Below, piece by piece: positions 54,627 to 63,649 of a stretch of 64,000 nucleotides of DNA; the stretch's first letter is position 1, and every line of letters begins with the position of its first letter. The position numbers and the translations under genes are program-made. The notes below the pieces were generated by a model, which had not been told where the DNA came from, did not search any database, and saw only the letters and a list, made by a program, of their open reading frames with translations. Source of the stretch: JAUMBM01 sp964441755 (GTDB taxonomy: Bacteria > Bacteroidota > Bacteroidia > Chitinophagales > Saprospiraceae). Location of the stretch: assembly GCA_964441755.1 (NCBI GenBank), contig CAYTVG010000011.1, positions 1-64,000 on the forward strand, given 5' to 3'.

Positions 54627-54678
54627 GCAGCTATGCTTTTCTCAATTTTCCATTCATGACTTGCGTGTGTGCGACGGC

Positions 54679-55053
54679 CTATTCAATAACCGGCGACACG
54701 GATTCGTTCTCGGCGCGCCAGGGTGGTGATACAATACACCAAAACCGCAGCGGACCACTCCCTTCATTGCGAACAAACTGCTCGACACCAGCCGGTATTG
54801 CCAGCACCACTCCCGGGAGCAGCACACGCTCCTCACCACCGATGAAAGCCGTCCCGTGGCCTTCCGTGATGATGTACACTTCCACACTTCCCTGAATAAC
54901 GTGCGGCAAGGAAGCCATGCCCGGCTCAAGGGTGGCAAAAGCCAGACTGTAGTTGATGTCCACGGACTCTTTGTCGGGATGCAGGACTTCCCTGATATGC
55001 GTGGCATCGCCAGCCAGAAAGGCCGTTACATCCTGCAAATGTTTGTACACCAT
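54679..55053 (-). CDS. Cupin-domain protein
   Basis: A 124-residue single cupin: YSLAFATLEPGMASLPHVI (first motif, PH), EVYIITEGHGTAFIGGEERVLLPGVVLAIPAGVEQFVRNEGSG (second motif, including VEVYII and AIPAGVEQ). A small-molecule-binding or isomerase function cannot be named. The start is 7 bases downstream of the M1 peptidase stop, so translation may be coupled. Confidence 0.8.
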   Translation of the reverse strand: MVYKHLQDVTAFLAGDATHIREVLHPDKESVDINYSLAFATLEPGMASLPHVIQGSVEVYIITEGHGTAFIGGEERVLLPGVVLAIPAGVEQFVRNEGSGPLRFWCIVSPPWRAENESVSPVIE

Positions 55054-55060
55054 AATAAAG

Positions 55061-56923
55061 TTATTCCTTAACGGTCAGTTTATTGTTTTCTCTGTTGGCA
55101 TCTAACAGCCGAAGGCTTGGGTCGATTTCGATGCTGACAATCCTGTTGAGCTTAACCGGCAGTTCCAGCGAGTAGGACTCGTGGGTCCACGTCCAGTCGG
55201 GCGCAACTGTCCAGTTGATATCTCCGTCCTGCTGCTTGGCACCGCGCATCAGGTCCAGCGGGATGGTGTAGTAAAGCTTGCTGTCATCGCGCAAGGTGAT
55301 GACCACGTCAACAGGCATAGGCATCAGTCCTTTGCGGCGCAACTCGACGGCAGAAAGCTTGCGTTCGTCCCCGTCCCGGACACCGACAACCTCATAATCG
55401 CTGAGGTGGGTAGTATTTACCATATACTCTTTGTACCAGTCGAGTTCCAGTCCCGATACCTTTTCCATCACCCGCACAAAATCATTGGCATTGGGGTGAT
55501 GAAAAGACCAGTCGTGATAATAGCGCAGCATAGCCCGGTCGAAAGCCTGCCGTCCGAGGATATACTGCAGCTGGTGTAAAAACACCTCCCCTTTGACATA
55601 GGCGCCTATCCCATAGGCCGCGTTGGTCTGGAAGTGATCGGCATGGATACTGATGGGCTCAGCTTTACCCGACTGTGTAAACGCGATAAGAGATGCATTG
55701 GCACCCACATGCGGATTTTCCACTGCGCTGCCCGGAATCAGCTTTTGCTGCCGCAGGTAGTTCATGACTTCATTAGACGCATAACTGGTGAATCCCTCAT
55801 CCATCCAGGCATACAAACTCTCATTGCTTGCCAGCACCATTTGAAACCAGGAGTGCATCAGTTCGTGGACAGCCACCCCTACCAGACTCACCAATGTGCG
55901 CTCGCCGGTGATGAGTGTGGCCATAGGGTACTCCATCCCCCCGTCACCTCCCTGTATGAAAGCATATTCTTTATACGGATAAGGCCCGTAAGTAGCATTG
56001 ATAAAATCCATGGCCTTGTCCATGATGCGAGGCAGCGCCTCCCAATTATCATTGGTTTTGGCCCCCGGCTGGTAGAAAAAGCGGAGGAGTGTACCATCGG
56101 CACGCCGGAAGCTCGTATGCTTATAGTCAGGATCGGCAGCCCATACAAAATCGTGTACTTTGGGCGCCTTAAACTGCCAGCGCAGCTTGCCGTCCACCGG
56201 GCGAGGCTGTGCAGCTTCCGCGTAGCCGTGACCAACGGTCTCGGGCTGTTGCAGGTAGCCCGTAGCTGCCACCACATAATCCTTATCTATATGAATGGTG
56301 ACATCAAAGTCCCCCCAAATACCATAAAATTCACGCGCGATATACGGGTTGGCGTGCCAGCCCTGCTCATCGTAATTGCACATCTTGGGATACCACTGAG
56401 CCATAGAGTAAGCGATACCCTCTGCGCTGTAGCGCCCTGAGCGACGAATCTGTACAGGCACCTGCCCTTTAAAAACCATGGCAAACTCAGCCTGCTGTCC
56501 CGGCAGTACAGGCTGCGACAACTGTACCTCCAGGATAGTACCCTCTTCTGCAAAGCGAACCTCCTGCCCGTTGTGAAGCAGCGAAGACACATGCAGGTAG
56601 CCCTGCTCATGGGGTTTGAGTGTACTGATGCGTGCACCTACCCGCCGATCTGAGTCGGGCAGCCAGCGCGAGCGCACATCCATGGCGCTACCCGGCTGGA
56701 AAGCATTGAAGTACAGATGGTAGAAAACCTGCGTCAGGGTGTCCGGTGAATTATTGGTGAGGACGACCCATTGACGCCCTTCATAGGTATGCTTCTGAAC
56801 GTCAAAATCAACCTCCATGCGATAATTGGCTGACTGTTGCCAGCGATACGTTTGGGCTTCGGACATGGCGGGCAGCAGCCAGAGCGCTATCCCTGTGAGC
56901 AGTACAAAAACATTCAGGCGCAT
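55061..56923 (-). CDS. M1 family zinc metallopeptidase, exported
   Basis: A 620-residue aminopeptidase-type enzyme with a signal peptide (VLLTGIALWLLPAMSEAQT). The zinc site is VAVHELMHSWFQ (HExxH), with the third ligand Glu in WMDEGFTSYASNE 18 residues later. GDGGMEYPMATLI carries the GxMEN-like exopeptidase motif in altered form (GGMEYP). Peptide cleavage in the periplasm or at the surface is expected. It is first in the operon with the cupin and glycosyltransferase genes. Confidence 0.9.
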   Translation of the reverse strand: MRLNVFVLLTGIALWLLPAMSEAQTYRWQQSANYRMEVDFDVQKHTYEGRQWVVLTNNSPDTLTQVFYHLYFNAFQPGSAMDVRSRWLPDSDRRVGARISTLKPHEQGYLHVSSLLHNGQEVRFAEEGTILEVQLSQPVLPGQQAEFAMVFKGQVPVQIRRSGRYSAEGIAYSMAQWYPKMCNYDEQGWHANPYIAREFYGIWGDFDVTIHIDKDYVVAATGYLQQPETVGHGYAEAAQPRPVDGKLRWQFKAPKVHDFVWAADPDYKHTSFRRADGTLLRFFYQPGAKTNDNWEALPRIMDKAMDFINATYGPYPYKEYAFIQGGDGGMEYPMATLITGERTLVSLVGVAVHELMHSWFQMVLASNESLYAWMDEGFTSYASNEVMNYLRQQKLIPGSAVENPHVGANASLIAFTQSGKAEPISIHADHFQTNAAYGIGAYVKGEVFLHQLQYILGRQAFDRAMLRYYHDWSFHHPNANDFVRVMEKVSGLELDWYKEYMVNTTHLSDYEVVGVRDGDERKLSAVELRRKGLMPMPVDVVITLRDDSKLYYTIPLDLMRGAKQQDGDINWTVAPDWTWTHESYSLELPVKLNRIVSIEIDPSLRLLDANRENNKLTVKE

Positions 56924-57002
56924 AAATTTTCAATATTATTTTTTGATAACGAACAAAAGCCACATTTATGACAACAAAAAATCAAGAAATCGCAAAAAAA
57001 GA

Positions 57003-58067
57003 CTAGCGTATATATTCGCCGACAATTTTACGGGTTTCGTTGAGTTGGTTGTCGTACTGAAAGGGACTGAGATTTCCATCTGGCAGGCGTACAATATCCA
57101 GCAGAAAATCACTGGCCTGAGCAAAGCTGTTGAGCGGGTATTCAAAAGAAGCTTCTGCCCAGTTTTGCTGGTTTTCAGGCAGGCTGAGCCACTCGATCAG
57201 GGCAATGGCAAAATCCCGGTGTGGCGCGTTTTTCAGCAGGCCGACCGCTGAAAGGGTGTAATAGTTGCTGCCATCAGCATCGATAGGCATCTGGAATTCC
57301 AGCATTTCACTGGCCTTCATAGCCGCCGGATTGCCGGAATATTTGAATCGATAGTAAGCGGAGCCGCTGACCAGCGCCACATCGGCCTTACCGGCCGCCA
57401 CCATTTGGATGTTCTGATAATCATTGCCCGAAGCGGGGTATGCCAGGTTGGCGGAAAGTCCCTGCAGCCACAAGCGGGCAACTTCCTCGGAGCGTGCCGC
57501 CCTGATGGCCCCGGCCAGCGAGATCAGCCCGCTCGAATCGATGTGGCTGACGGCTACGCGACCCCGCAGTTCGGGTACAGCAATATCCTGATAGCCGCTC
57601 ATTTGCCCGGCTGACAGCCGGTCTTTGCGGTATACATAGCCCATCGTCCAGCGCGTCAGCGGTGCCCAGTAAGTTTCGGGGTCGAGAAAACGGGAAGCAA
57701 ATTGTTTTTCGAAGATACCTGCCTGAAAAGACTGCAGCAAGCCCATTCCTTCGAGCTGCTTGAGCTGCGCAAGATCGTTGAGAATCACAAGATCGGCATT
57801 GGCCAGACCGTTGCTTTGGGCCTCCGCGAGCAACTGGCCATAGGACAACTGGATCACCTCCACTTTTGCATTGGCCCGCTGCTCAAAAGCCTTGAAAATC
57901 TGATCATCGTGAAACAAATGGCGATGTGTATACACCCTGACACTGTTGGAAGGGCCTGCCGGCCTCACAGGAATGCCGGTCCGGGAAGTATCGCTATTGC
58001 AGGAAGCTGCGCCAAGCATGGCAGCCAGTACCAGCACAGCATAGAGAAAGGAAGTCCTTTTGATCAT
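57003..58067 (-). CDS. Iron(III)-type ABC transporter substrate-binding lipoprotein
   Basis: A 354-residue binding protein. The lipobox AASC is at residues 20-23. The mature part resembles FbpA/IdiA-type ferric binding proteins: VRVYTHRHLFHDDQIFKAFEQR, VIQLSYGQLLAEAQ, ADLVILNDLAQL, YWAPLTRWTMGYVYRKD, YPASGNDYQNIQMVAAGKADVALVSGSAYYRF. No permease or ATPase gene is adjacent. A minus-strand TACTTTTG box preceded by TTG 18 bases upstream is a likely promoter. Substrate as iron is inferred. Confidence 0.85.
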   Translation of the reverse strand: MIKRTSFLYAVLVLAAMLGAASCNSDTSRTGIPVRPAGPSNSVRVYTHRHLFHDDQIFKAFEQRANAKVEVIQLSYGQLLAEAQSNGLANADLVILNDLAQLKQLEGMGLLQSFQAGIFEKQFASRFLDPETYWAPLTRWTMGYVYRKDRLSAGQMSGYQDIAVPELRGRVAVSHIDSSGLISLAGAIRAARSEEVARLWLQGLSANLAYPASGNDYQNIQMVAAGKADVALVSGSAYYRFKYSGNPAAMKASEMLEFQMPIDADGSNYYTLSAVGLLKNAPHRDFAIALIEWLSLPENQQNWAEASFEYPLNSFAQASDFLLDIVRLPDGNLSPFQYDNQLNETRKIVGEYIR

Positions 58068-58123
58068 TATCCTATTTGCTTACGCTTGTCTGTTGGCAAA
58101 AGTACGTTATTTTGTGCAAAACC

Positions 58124-58165
58124 AATGCCTGTATCCACTGCGAAGCAGTGAAGATACAGGCATTG
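58124..58165. terminator. Long hairpin between the iron-binding gene and the S9 gene
   Basis: A stem of 12 bp (AATGCCTGTATC with its complement) carries a second 6-bp stem (CACTGC/GCAGTG) in its loop. It follows the 3' end of the prolyl oligopeptidase gene on the minus strand. Confidence 0.55.
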
Positions 58166-58203
58166 TAGGAACGTCTTTGGGAAAGAAAGCTACCGTTTAC
58201 CGG

Positions 58204-60369
58204 CTATTTGCCGGCAGGATAATTCACCTTGCTGTTGGTATTATAGAAAAAGAAGGACCAGATATCGGCCTGCTCTTCAATCACCTTCCCCACAGGCTTG
58301 CCAGCGCCGTGACCGGCATTGGTTTCGATGCGGATCAGCACAGGGCGCTCTCCCTGGTGGGATGCCTGCAGCTGAGCAGCGAATTTAAAGCTATGCGCCG
58401 GCACCACCCGGTCGTCGTGGTCAGCCGTGGTCACCATGGTAGCAGGATAGTTGACACCGGCTTTGAGATTGTGCAACGGTGAATACTTGTATAGATTGGC
58501 AAATTGCACCGGATCATCGCTGGAGCCGTATTCAGGAATCCACCCCTTACCCACGGTAAAGAGATGATAGCGCAGCATATCCATGACGCCTACTGCCGGG
58601 AAAGCTACAGCAAACAGATCGGGGCGCTGCGTCATGCAGGCACCCACCAGCAAGCCCCCGTTGCTGCCACCGGCAATACCCAGTTTTGCGGAAGATGTAT
58701 ACCCCTCTTTGATCAGGAATTCGCCCGCGGTAATGAAATCATCGAAAACGTTCTGCTTCTTGAGCAGCATACCGCCCTGGTGCCATTCTTCACCGTACTC
58801 ACCACCACCCCTGAGGTTGGGCATAGCAAAAATACCCCCATTTTCGAGCAGTACCATGCGGCTGGCAGAGAAAGAAGGCGTCAGGCTGATGTTGAAACCA
58901 CCATACCCGTACAGATACGCAGGGTTTTGGCCGTTTTTCGGCAAATCTTTGCGATGTACCACAAACATGCTGACCTTGGTACCATCTTTGCTGGTGTACT
59001 CAACCTGATTCTCAACAAAATCTTCCGGATTGAATTTCAGCGTTGAAGGGAAGAAAGGAGAAGACTTGCCGGTCGCGATATCGTAGCGGAAAATCGTTGC
59101 CGGATACACAAAAGACGTGAAAGAGTAGAATAGCTCCTGATCATCCTCTTCCCCGCTGAAACCACCGGCAGAACCCAGACCGGGCATCTCAATGGCCTCG
59201 CGGCCGCTGCCGTCGTAGTTGAGCCGGTAGTAGCGGTCGGTCGCCTTGCTCAGCAGATTGGCGTAAAGGTAGCCTCCACCGGTAGTTACGCCCTGCAGCA
59301 GATCTTCTCCTTCAGGAATGATATCCTTCCAGGCGGCAGGTGCCGGATTCTTGATATCTACTTCAATCAGGCGATACTTAGGCGCATCGATATCGGTAAG
59401 CACCAGCAATTTGTCGCCAATGCTGTGCACCACCGAACTCTTATTGCCATAGCCCTTAAAAAGCTCGACAAACTTGCTGTCCTTAGCATTGAGGTCTTTG
59501 TAAAGCGTAGCAAAACCATCGGTTCCGGGCTGTGCATACAGGACAAGGAAGCGCCCGTCCTCAGTGACACCAGCCGAGTGGTACATATTGGGATTTTGAT
59601 CATCCCGGTACACCAATTGATCTTTGGACTGGTCATCACCGAGGCGGTGATACCACACGGCGTGATACTGGTTGTTGCCCGACAGCTCCGTTCCCTTGGC
59701 AGGTTCCGGATAGCGGCTGTAAAAGAAACCGTCGCCATGCCAGGCAGCGCCGCTGAATTTTACCCAGCGGAGGCGATCCGGCAGCTCCTTGCGGGTAGCG
59801 ATTTCCATCACCCTGAACTCCTGCCAGTCGCTGCCGGCATCCGAGCGCGAGATGGTCACGTATTTGTTGTCTTTGGAAAAGCCTACCAGAGAGATGGCAG
59901 TAGTGCCATCCTTAGAAAGCTTGTTGGGGTCGATAAAGACCTCCGGCTTGCCCTCCAGTCCTTTTTGGTAGTAGATAACAGCCTGGTTCTGCAGGCCGTC
60001 ATTTTTGGAAAAAAAGTAGTAATCGCCTGCCCGCTCCGGTGCAGAATAGCGCGGGTAGTTGATGAGCTCAGTTATCCTGTCTTTCACTGCCTGCCGGAAG
60101 GGAATCTGCTCGAGATAGCCAAAGGTTACTTTGTTTTGCTCGTTGACCCAGGCAGTTACCTCTGCCGCAGTGTCAATTTCGAGCCAGCGGTAAGGATCGC
60201 TTACCAGGCTACCATGGTAGTCATCAGACTGTTCGACTTTTTTTGTTTCCGGATAGGTCACCAGGATGAGTGGGTACGACATTGACTCAGCAGATTGGTC
60301 TTTGGGGCTACAGGCCGGCAGCGACAGCACGGCCGCGACAGCCAAAGCATATAAGAACTTTAGAGACAT
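58204..60369 (-). CDS. Prolyl oligopeptidase (S9A), lipoprotein
   Basis: A 721-residue S9A peptidase. The N-terminus is a lipoprotein signal ending SLPACS. The propeller spans roughly 80-430. Catalytic residues are Ser in GGSNGGLLVGACM, Asp in TADHDDRVVPAHSF, and His in NAGHGAGKP, and the motif YGYGGFNISLTPSFSASRM is S9A-specific. It cleaves proline-containing oligopeptides. A clear minus-strand promoter (TTTG at 60420-60423, TATTTTTG at 60392-60399, 20-bp spacer) precedes it. It is the second S9 peptidase of the window. Confidence 0.92.
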   Translation of the reverse strand: MSLKFLYALAVAAVLSLPACSPKDQSAESMSYPLILVTYPETKKVEQSDDYHGSLVSDPYRWLEIDTAAEVTAWVNEQNKVTFGYLEQIPFRQAVKDRITELINYPRYSAPERAGDYYFFSKNDGLQNQAVIYYQKGLEGKPEVFIDPNKLSKDGTTAISLVGFSKDNKYVTISRSDAGSDWQEFRVMEIATRKELPDRLRWVKFSGAAWHGDGFFYSRYPEPAKGTELSGNNQYHAVWYHRLGDDQSKDQLVYRDDQNPNMYHSAGVTEDGRFLVLYAQPGTDGFATLYKDLNAKDSKFVELFKGYGNKSSVVHSIGDKLLVLTDIDAPKYRLIEVDIKNPAPAAWKDIIPEGEDLLQGVTTGGGYLYANLLSKATDRYYRLNYDGSGREAIEMPGLGSAGGFSGEEDDQELFYSFTSFVYPATIFRYDIATGKSSPFFPSTLKFNPEDFVENQVEYTSKDGTKVSMFVVHRKDLPKNGQNPAYLYGYGGFNISLTPSFSASRMVLLENGGIFAMPNLRGGGEYGEEWHQGGMLLKKQNVFDDFITAGEFLIKEGYTSSAKLGIAGGSNGGLLVGACMTQRPDLFAVAFPAVGVMDMLRYHLFTVGKGWIPEYGSSDDPVQFANLYKYSPLHNLKAGVNYPATMVTTADHDDRVVPAHSFKFAAQLQASHQGERPVLIRIETNAGHGAGKPVGKVIEEQADIWSFFFYNTNSKVNYPAGK

Positions 60370-60391
60370 GCTTTGATTTTTTTTGGTGAGC

Positions 60392-60423
60392 CAAAAATAG
60401 CGAAAGCAATGCTATCAACCAAA
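60392..60423 (-). promoter_or_regulatory. Promoter of the prolyl oligopeptidase gene
   Basis: On the minus strand TTTG (60420-60423), 20 bases, then TATTTTTG (60392-60399) match the Bacteroidota promoter. It is back to back with a TATTTTTG box for selD on the plus strand at 60463-60470. Confidence 0.75.
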
Positions 60424-60494
60424 TTGTCTTTGCCCGGCAACACAAACTTGCGACCAATGATGTATTTTTGGCTGTGAAAAACACGATTAAAAAG

Positions 60495-61556
60495 ATGCAG
60501 GAATCTTTGGAGGAGCAATATCCCCTCACGCGCTACAGCCATGGCGCTGGCTGTGGCTGCAAAATATCGCCCAAAGTACTCGACAGCATTCTTGTGCACC
60601 AACGCGAGAAGATACACTTCCCATCGCTGCTGGTTGGCAATGAAGAGCGGGACGACGCTGCTGTCTATGACCTGGGCGACGGTACGGCCGTCATCAGCAC
60701 GACGGATTTTTTCATGCCCATTGTCGATGATCCCTTTGATTTCGGGCGTATCGCTTCCGTGAATGCCATCAGTGACATCTACGCTATGGGCGGCAGCCCG
60801 CTGCTGGCCATCGCCATCCTCGGCTGGCCCGTCAATGTGCTGCCGGCGGCCCTGGCCAATACGGTCATCGAAGGTGCCCGGGCAGCTTGTGCAGATGCAG
60901 GCATACCCCTGGCGGGAGGCCACAGCATCGACAGCCCCGAGCCTATTTTTGGTCTTGCCGTGACCGGCAGGCTGTCTCTTGAACACCTCAAGCGCAATGG
61001 TGGTGCCCGGCCGGGCGACCTGCTGTTTCTGACCAAGGGGCTGGGAGTAGGCATACTGTCGACTGCACAGAAAAAAGGGCTGCTGACGCCCGAGCATGCT
61101 GCCCTCGCTACCCGCAGCATGACCACCCTCAACCGGGCGGGCATGCGCTTTGGGACGCTGGACTATCTGCACGCTATGACCGATGTAACGGGCTTTGGCC
61201 TGCTGGGACACTTAACTGAAATGTGTGAAGCTTCTGACACACAAGCCATCCTGCATTTTGACAAGCTCCCGCTGCTGGATGCTGCAGCCATCGACCACTA
61301 CATAGCGGCTAAATGTCTGCCGGGCGGTACGCAACGCAACTGGGAGAGCTATGGCCACAAGCTGGGGCCGTTGTCGGAGCGACAGCGGCTGCTGGGCTGC
61401 GACCCACAGACCAGCGGCGGACTGCTGCTGGCCGTAGACCCCGGGCGGGTCGATGATTTTCTGGCAGCGGCAGCGGCTGAGGGGCTTTCGCTGGAAAGTA
61501 TCGGGCACATGAGCGCCCGTGGGGCTGAGCAGCCGCTGATTATAGCAGCAGCATAG
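60495..61556 (+). CDS. selD: Selenide, water dikinase
   Basis: A 353-residue SelD. The redox/catalytic segment SHGAGCGCKI is at residues 15-24, giving Cys20 (equivalent to E. coli Cys17) and Lys23, so this is the Cys form, not selenocysteine. DDAAVYDLGDGTAVISTTDFFMPIVDDPFDFGRIASVNAISDIYAMGGSPL contains the metal aspartates. It makes selenophosphate for selenocysteine or selenouridine; no other Se gene is here. ATG 60495 is chosen because a TATTTTTG box at 60463-60470 ends inside the longer TTG-initiated frame. Confidence 0.9.
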   Translation: MQESLEEQYPLTRYSHGAGCGCKISPKVLDSILVHQREKIHFPSLLVGNEERDDAAVYDLGDGTAVISTTDFFMPIVDDPFDFGRIASVNAISDIYAMGGSPLLAIAILGWPVNVLPAALANTVIEGARAACADAGIPLAGGHSIDSPEPIFGLAVTGRLSLEHLKRNGGARPGDLLFLTKGLGVGILSTAQKKGLLTPEHAALATRSMTTLNRAGMRFGTLDYLHAMTDVTGFGLLGHLTEMCEASDTQAILHFDKLPLLDAAAIDHYIAAKCLPGGTQRNWESYGHKLGPLSERQRLLGCDPQTSGGLLLAVDPGRVDDFLAAAAAEGLSLESIGHMSARGAEQPLIIAAA

Positions 61557-61560
61557 AGAC

Positions 61561-61643
61561 ACTTTTGGGCGACTAGTGTCGCCCAAAAGTATCTGGTGTA
61601 AGTGTTTTTGGCAATTTGCTAAAATTGCCAAAAACACTTACAC
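61561..61643. terminator. Two stacked bidirectional terminators
   Basis: 61561-61573/61578-61590 (13 bp, TTTTGGGCG arm) and 61596-61617/61622-61643 (22 bp, AT-rich arms) are both perfect. They separate selD from the convergent gene ending at 61648. Confidence 0.85.
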
Positions 61644-61647
61644 TCCC

Positions 61648-62481
61648 TTACCGATCCTCATCAATGACAGCATCATCGATGAGGCTGTCACCATCGCCGT
61701 CGTGATCGTCGAGGCCTGTTACTTTGCCGGATTTGTCGGTGGGTCGCCGATAGTTGGGATCCTTGCTGATGGATACATCGTGGTAATCCCCGCGAGCAAA
61801 GCGATCGGCTTTATCAAAAAAACCTCCCTTATCGTCCAGCAGGCTGCTCTTGCTGTCTCTGGCGGCATTGTCAGCCCGCTCGCGCGCCAGCTGCTCGCGT
61901 TTGGCTGCTTCTTCAGCAGCCTCGCGCTCTGCTTTTTCTATCCACTCATCTGCCTTTGCGCCCCACTTTTCCCCAATTTCCAGACTTTTTTCAAAAATCT
62001 TCTGGCTGATTTTTTCCGACGCCTCCATGGCTTTAGCGCCCAGTTCCTGGGCTGATTCCAGCGCCTTGGCGCCGGAGGCGGCCACCTTATCCAGTAATTC
62101 ATTGCCTGTCTGGCCTAAGGTGCTGCGACCCGCAGCAGCATTTTCAGCGGTTTCCTCGAAATCGATGGGCGCCTTTGGCCCGCCTGCTGTAGCAGGCTGG
62201 TCGCTGACACCTGCAGCGGCAGCAGGCTGATCGCCGGCAGCAGCAGGCGAGCCGGCCATCTCGCCTTGCCGGCGCAGCCATTCCTCAGCCTGAAAGGACC
62301 AATCGGCAGCTTTATCCCGGGCCGTTGCTGCCATATCACTGACATTTTCCGACAGCTCATCCAGCGAGTCTGCTGCATCGTCCAGCAACTCTTTGGACTT
62401 CTCACTCACTTTCTCAACTGCCGAGCGGCCGACGGCCTTAGCACCGAAGAAAGCCTTTCTCAGATCATCAAATGAACTCAT
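61648..62481 (-). CDS. Coiled-coil, Ala/Glu-rich protein of unknown function
   Basis: A 277-residue protein made mostly of charged amphipathic helix (VSEKSKELLDDAADSLDELS, ALESAQELGAKAMEASEKIS, EREAAEEAAKREQLARERAD), with an Ala/Pro/Gly-rich linker (about 77-110). No signal peptide or membrane helix is evident. Resembles YtxH/apolipoprotein-like stress proteins only in composition. The C-terminus is Asp-rich. Function unknown. Confidence 0.7.
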   Translation of the reverse strand: MSSFDDLRKAFFGAKAVGRSAVEKVSEKSKELLDDAADSLDELSENVSDMAATARDKAADWSFQAEEWLRRQGEMAGSPAAAGDQPAAAAGVSDQPATAGGPKAPIDFEETAENAAAGRSTLGQTGNELLDKVAASGAKALESAQELGAKAMEASEKISQKIFEKSLEIGEKWGAKADEWIEKAEREAAEEAAKREQLARERADNAARDSKSSLLDDKGGFFDKADRFARGDYHDVSISKDPNYRRPTDKSGKVTGLDDHDGDGDSLIDDAVIDEDR

Positions 62482-62821
62482 TAGCTTGATTTTTCAAAAG
62501 CTCCAAAGAATAACCTAAAGATAACGCAAAAACCCCAACATCGCAAATGTCTATCTGACGAGCCAACGGATTCTGCCGACGAAAGCAGTATATGTATATT
62601 ACGGCACCAACACAATTGCACAAATTTTGTATTTTTGCCATCGAAGGGTTTAGCCTGCAAGGCACAGACCGACTAAGGTGTACAGCATCTGACAGGCGCG
62701 TGTCTTTGTGGGTACAACTGTTGAAAGCGTATCTAGCTAGCGCATAGGTAATAACCATGGCAGTAGTAATGGGATACAGAAAAGAACAGTTAATCGGTAA
62801 AAACATAACAACCGGGTATTC
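62482..62821. other. Leader region of the antiterminator gene
   Basis: 340 bases without a gene. TATTTTTG at 62630-62637 on the plus strand is a promoter candidate but lacks a TTG box 19 bases upstream. It would leave a leader of about 180 bases before upxY, where regulation of polysaccharide operons often acts. Confidence 0.45.
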
Positions 62822-63382
62822 ATGTTACCATTGAAGAAGAGTTTGGATAAGCCCGTGGACGACAATGTCCCGCGGTGGTATGCCGTACGGGTGATGTACA
62901 AGCGAGAGAAGATGGTCGACAAGCGGCTGCGCGAAAAATCCATAGAATGTTATCTGCCCCTGCAGTTGGTTTTTCGCAAGTACGCCTCCAAGACGAAGAA
63001 GCTGATTGTGCCGCTGATTAACAGCTATGTTTTTGTGTTTCTGACGCGCCGTGAATTTGGGTACGTACTGGAAGACCCCGATGTGTTCAACTTCGTTCGT
63101 TTTGGTGGTCAGGCCAATCCGATTCCGGAGCGCGAGATAGAATTGCTTCGCTGGGTGACGGGGGAGCAAATACAAGTGGAGGTGCAGCCGCTTTCCCTTG
63201 AACGAGGCGATCTGGTGGAGATTGTCAGCGGGCAGCTCACAGGTATACGGGGGCGTATACTGGAGCAACGCAGCAAGCAGCTATACAAAGTAGCGTTGAT
63301 GATGGAGAGTATCCAACAGGAACTTCACCTTGACATCGACCCTAAACTGCTCAAAAAAGTAGCTCGCCCGGGTGCGGGCTGA
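62822..63382 (+). CDS. UpxY-family transcription antiterminator (NusG-like)
   Basis: A 186-residue NusG paralogue. The NGN domain reads PRWYAVRVMYKREKMVDKRL, ECYLPLQLVFRKY, KLIVPLINSYVFVFL, NFVRFGGQANPIP, and a KOW domain follows (GDLVEIVSGQLTGIRGRILEQ). In Bacteroidota such proteins let RNA polymerase read through the leader of the polysaccharide operon they head. It is followed after 267 bases by a nucleotide-sugar epimerase gene, consistent with that role. No capsule flippase or transferase is visible before the window ends. Confidence 0.9.
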   Translation: MLPLKKSLDKPVDDNVPRWYAVRVMYKREKMVDKRLREKSIECYLPLQLVFRKYASKTKKLIVPLINSYVFVFLTRREFGYVLEDPDVFNFVRFGGQANPIPEREIELLRWVTGEQIQVEVQPLSLERGDLVEIVSGQLTGIRGRILEQRSKQLYKVALMMESIQQELHLDIDPKLLKKVARPGAG

Positions 63383-63649
63383 TGAATATACTTCATGCCG
63401 TCAGGTTGCGGGCATTGTAAAGCGTCTAACATGCAGTTTGGCGATCCGGCTGCAAGGCTGTTTACAATACCTTACGACTCGCAGTATGCAAAGCTCATTA
63501 CGATTTTATCATGCTTTATATTGGCCAGACAGCAGCGTACACAAGAAGCATACACACCCCAATCATCGTCTTCACACATCAAATTTCATGCGGGGCCGAC
63601 AGGCCGGCAGCAATAGATTGCTGGCGTGCGGGTTCCTACAAACCTAGGT